Shown in pieces: positions 4,881 through 5,161 of a stretch of DNA of 5,161 bases (its first letter is position 1; each line of letters begins with the position of its first letter). The notes under the pieces are model-generated. The model worked only from the letters and a program-made list of their open reading frames with translations. It searched no databases and was not told the DNA's origin. This stretch comes from Desulfobulbaceae bacterium (GTDB lineage Bacteria > Desulfobacterota > Desulfobulbia > Desulfobulbales > Desulfocapsaceae). The position numbers were made by a program, and so were the translations under genes. The stretch is taken from NCBI GenBank assembly GCA_030599175.1, contig JAUVON010000221.1, forward strand, positions 1-5,161, read 5' to 3'.

Positions 4881-5161
4881 CTAGTTAGATTTTCGCTTAG
4901 AAGATTCTTCTCCGACAGTAGACTCAAGCAGGGAAATTGCTTTACTGTTTTTCCTCACACTTTTCTGCAATTCCGGTAATTTTGCGAAAACAGCGCAGGC
5001 TTTGGCCCACTGACGTACCGGTATAGCAGGAGCACCGCCAAGAACAGTTCCTTTGGGATGATTTTTATGCACTGCACCCCGGGCGGCGACCATAACCCGA
5101 TCTCCCAGTACAATATGTCCGGAAGCAGCAGACTGGCCACCCATAACCACATTTCTTCCCA
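4881..5161 (-). CDS. lpxD: LpxD, UDP-3-O-acylglucosamine N-acyltransferase, C-terminal part, cut by window edge
   Basis: LpxD adds the N-linked (R)-3-hydroxyacyl chain to UDP-3-O-acylglucosamine, the third step of lipid A synthesis. Only the last 92 complete codons are present; the start, the N-terminal uridine-binding domain and the catalytic His of the helix domain lie beyond base 5161. What is seen is the final turns of the left-handed beta helix (GRNVVMGGQSAASGHIVLGD, then VMVAARGAVHKN), the exit segment GGAPAIPVRQW, which matches the IPxxPxxxW-like end of the LpxD helix, and a C-terminal helical region of about 45 residues ending in a charged tail. That helical tail is where LpxD binds acyl carrier protein in characterised homologues. 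The frame is open across the window edge, so the internal GTG at 5150 is not a real start. The gene stops 18 bases before fabZ. LpxA is excluded because a complete lpxA lies nearby and the C-terminus differs. Confidence 0.92.
   Translation of the reverse strand, partial: GRNVVMGGQSAASGHIVLGDRVMVAARGAVHKNHPKGTVLGGAPAIPVRQWAKACAVFAKLPELQKSVRKNSKAISLLESTVGEESSKRKSN

Noticed and set aside
4955..5152. Alternative minus-strand frame at the right edge
   Set aside because: It overlaps the LpxD fragment in another frame; the LpxD frame shows hexapeptide repeats and the family C-terminal segment while this one shows no motif.

Overview
The window reads as a chromosomal stretch of a Gram-negative bacterium. 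It is most likely a Desulfobacterota (deltaproteobacterial) relative, perhaps of the Desulfobulbales. That placement is an inference from gene content and order (lpxD-fabZ-lpxA-lpxI followed by a sugar nucleotidyltransferase, a small-molecule kinase and der) and from the look of the repeat element. No 16S or other strong phylogenetic marker is present. Every gene I can support lies on the minus strand, so transcription runs from high to low coordinates. I see no convincing plus-strand gene.

Reading in the direction of transcription: the C-terminal third of lpxD (4881-5161, cut by the window edge), fabZ (4410-4862), lpxA (3521-4324), a 200-base gap filled mostly by a long imperfect palindrome (3396-3522), lpxI (2484-3320), a MurU-like NDP-sugar synthase (1540-2433), an AmgK-like phosphotransferase of the aminoglycoside phosphotransferase/choline kinase fold (370-1446), and the first 114 codons of der, the two-domain ribosome-assembly GTPase (1-343, cut by the window edge). 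Gaps between genes are 18, 85, about 200, 50, 93 and 26 bases. The layout is that of one operon or a few overlapping transcripts.

The upstream half is the early Raetz (lipid A) pathway. LpxA puts a 3-hydroxyacyl chain on UDP-GlcNAc, LpxD adds the N-linked chain, and LpxI hydrolyses UDP-2,3-diacylglucosamine to lipid X. FabZ competes with LpxA and LpxD for the same (R)-3-hydroxyacyl-ACP pool. LpxB, which often follows lpxA or lpxI, is not the next gene here. Its place is taken by a kinase plus nucleotidyltransferase pair that resembles the AmgK/MurU cell-wall sugar salvage route. By inference, that pair would make a nucleotide-activated amino sugar from a free sugar, which could feed lipid A or peptidoglycan.

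The most unusual object is the 127-base palindromic element between lpxA and lpxI. Its arms are about 60 bases, its core is 24 bp per side with a 4-base loop, and its outer end overlaps the lpxA stop codon. It looks like a dispersed non-autonomous repeat (MITE- or REP-like) that has settled inside the operon. It carries a small terminator-like hairpin that could change expression of everything downstream. Two start codons also deserve correction: lpxI most likely starts at a GTG at 3320 and lpxA at an ATG at 4324, not at the TTG codons slightly further upstream.
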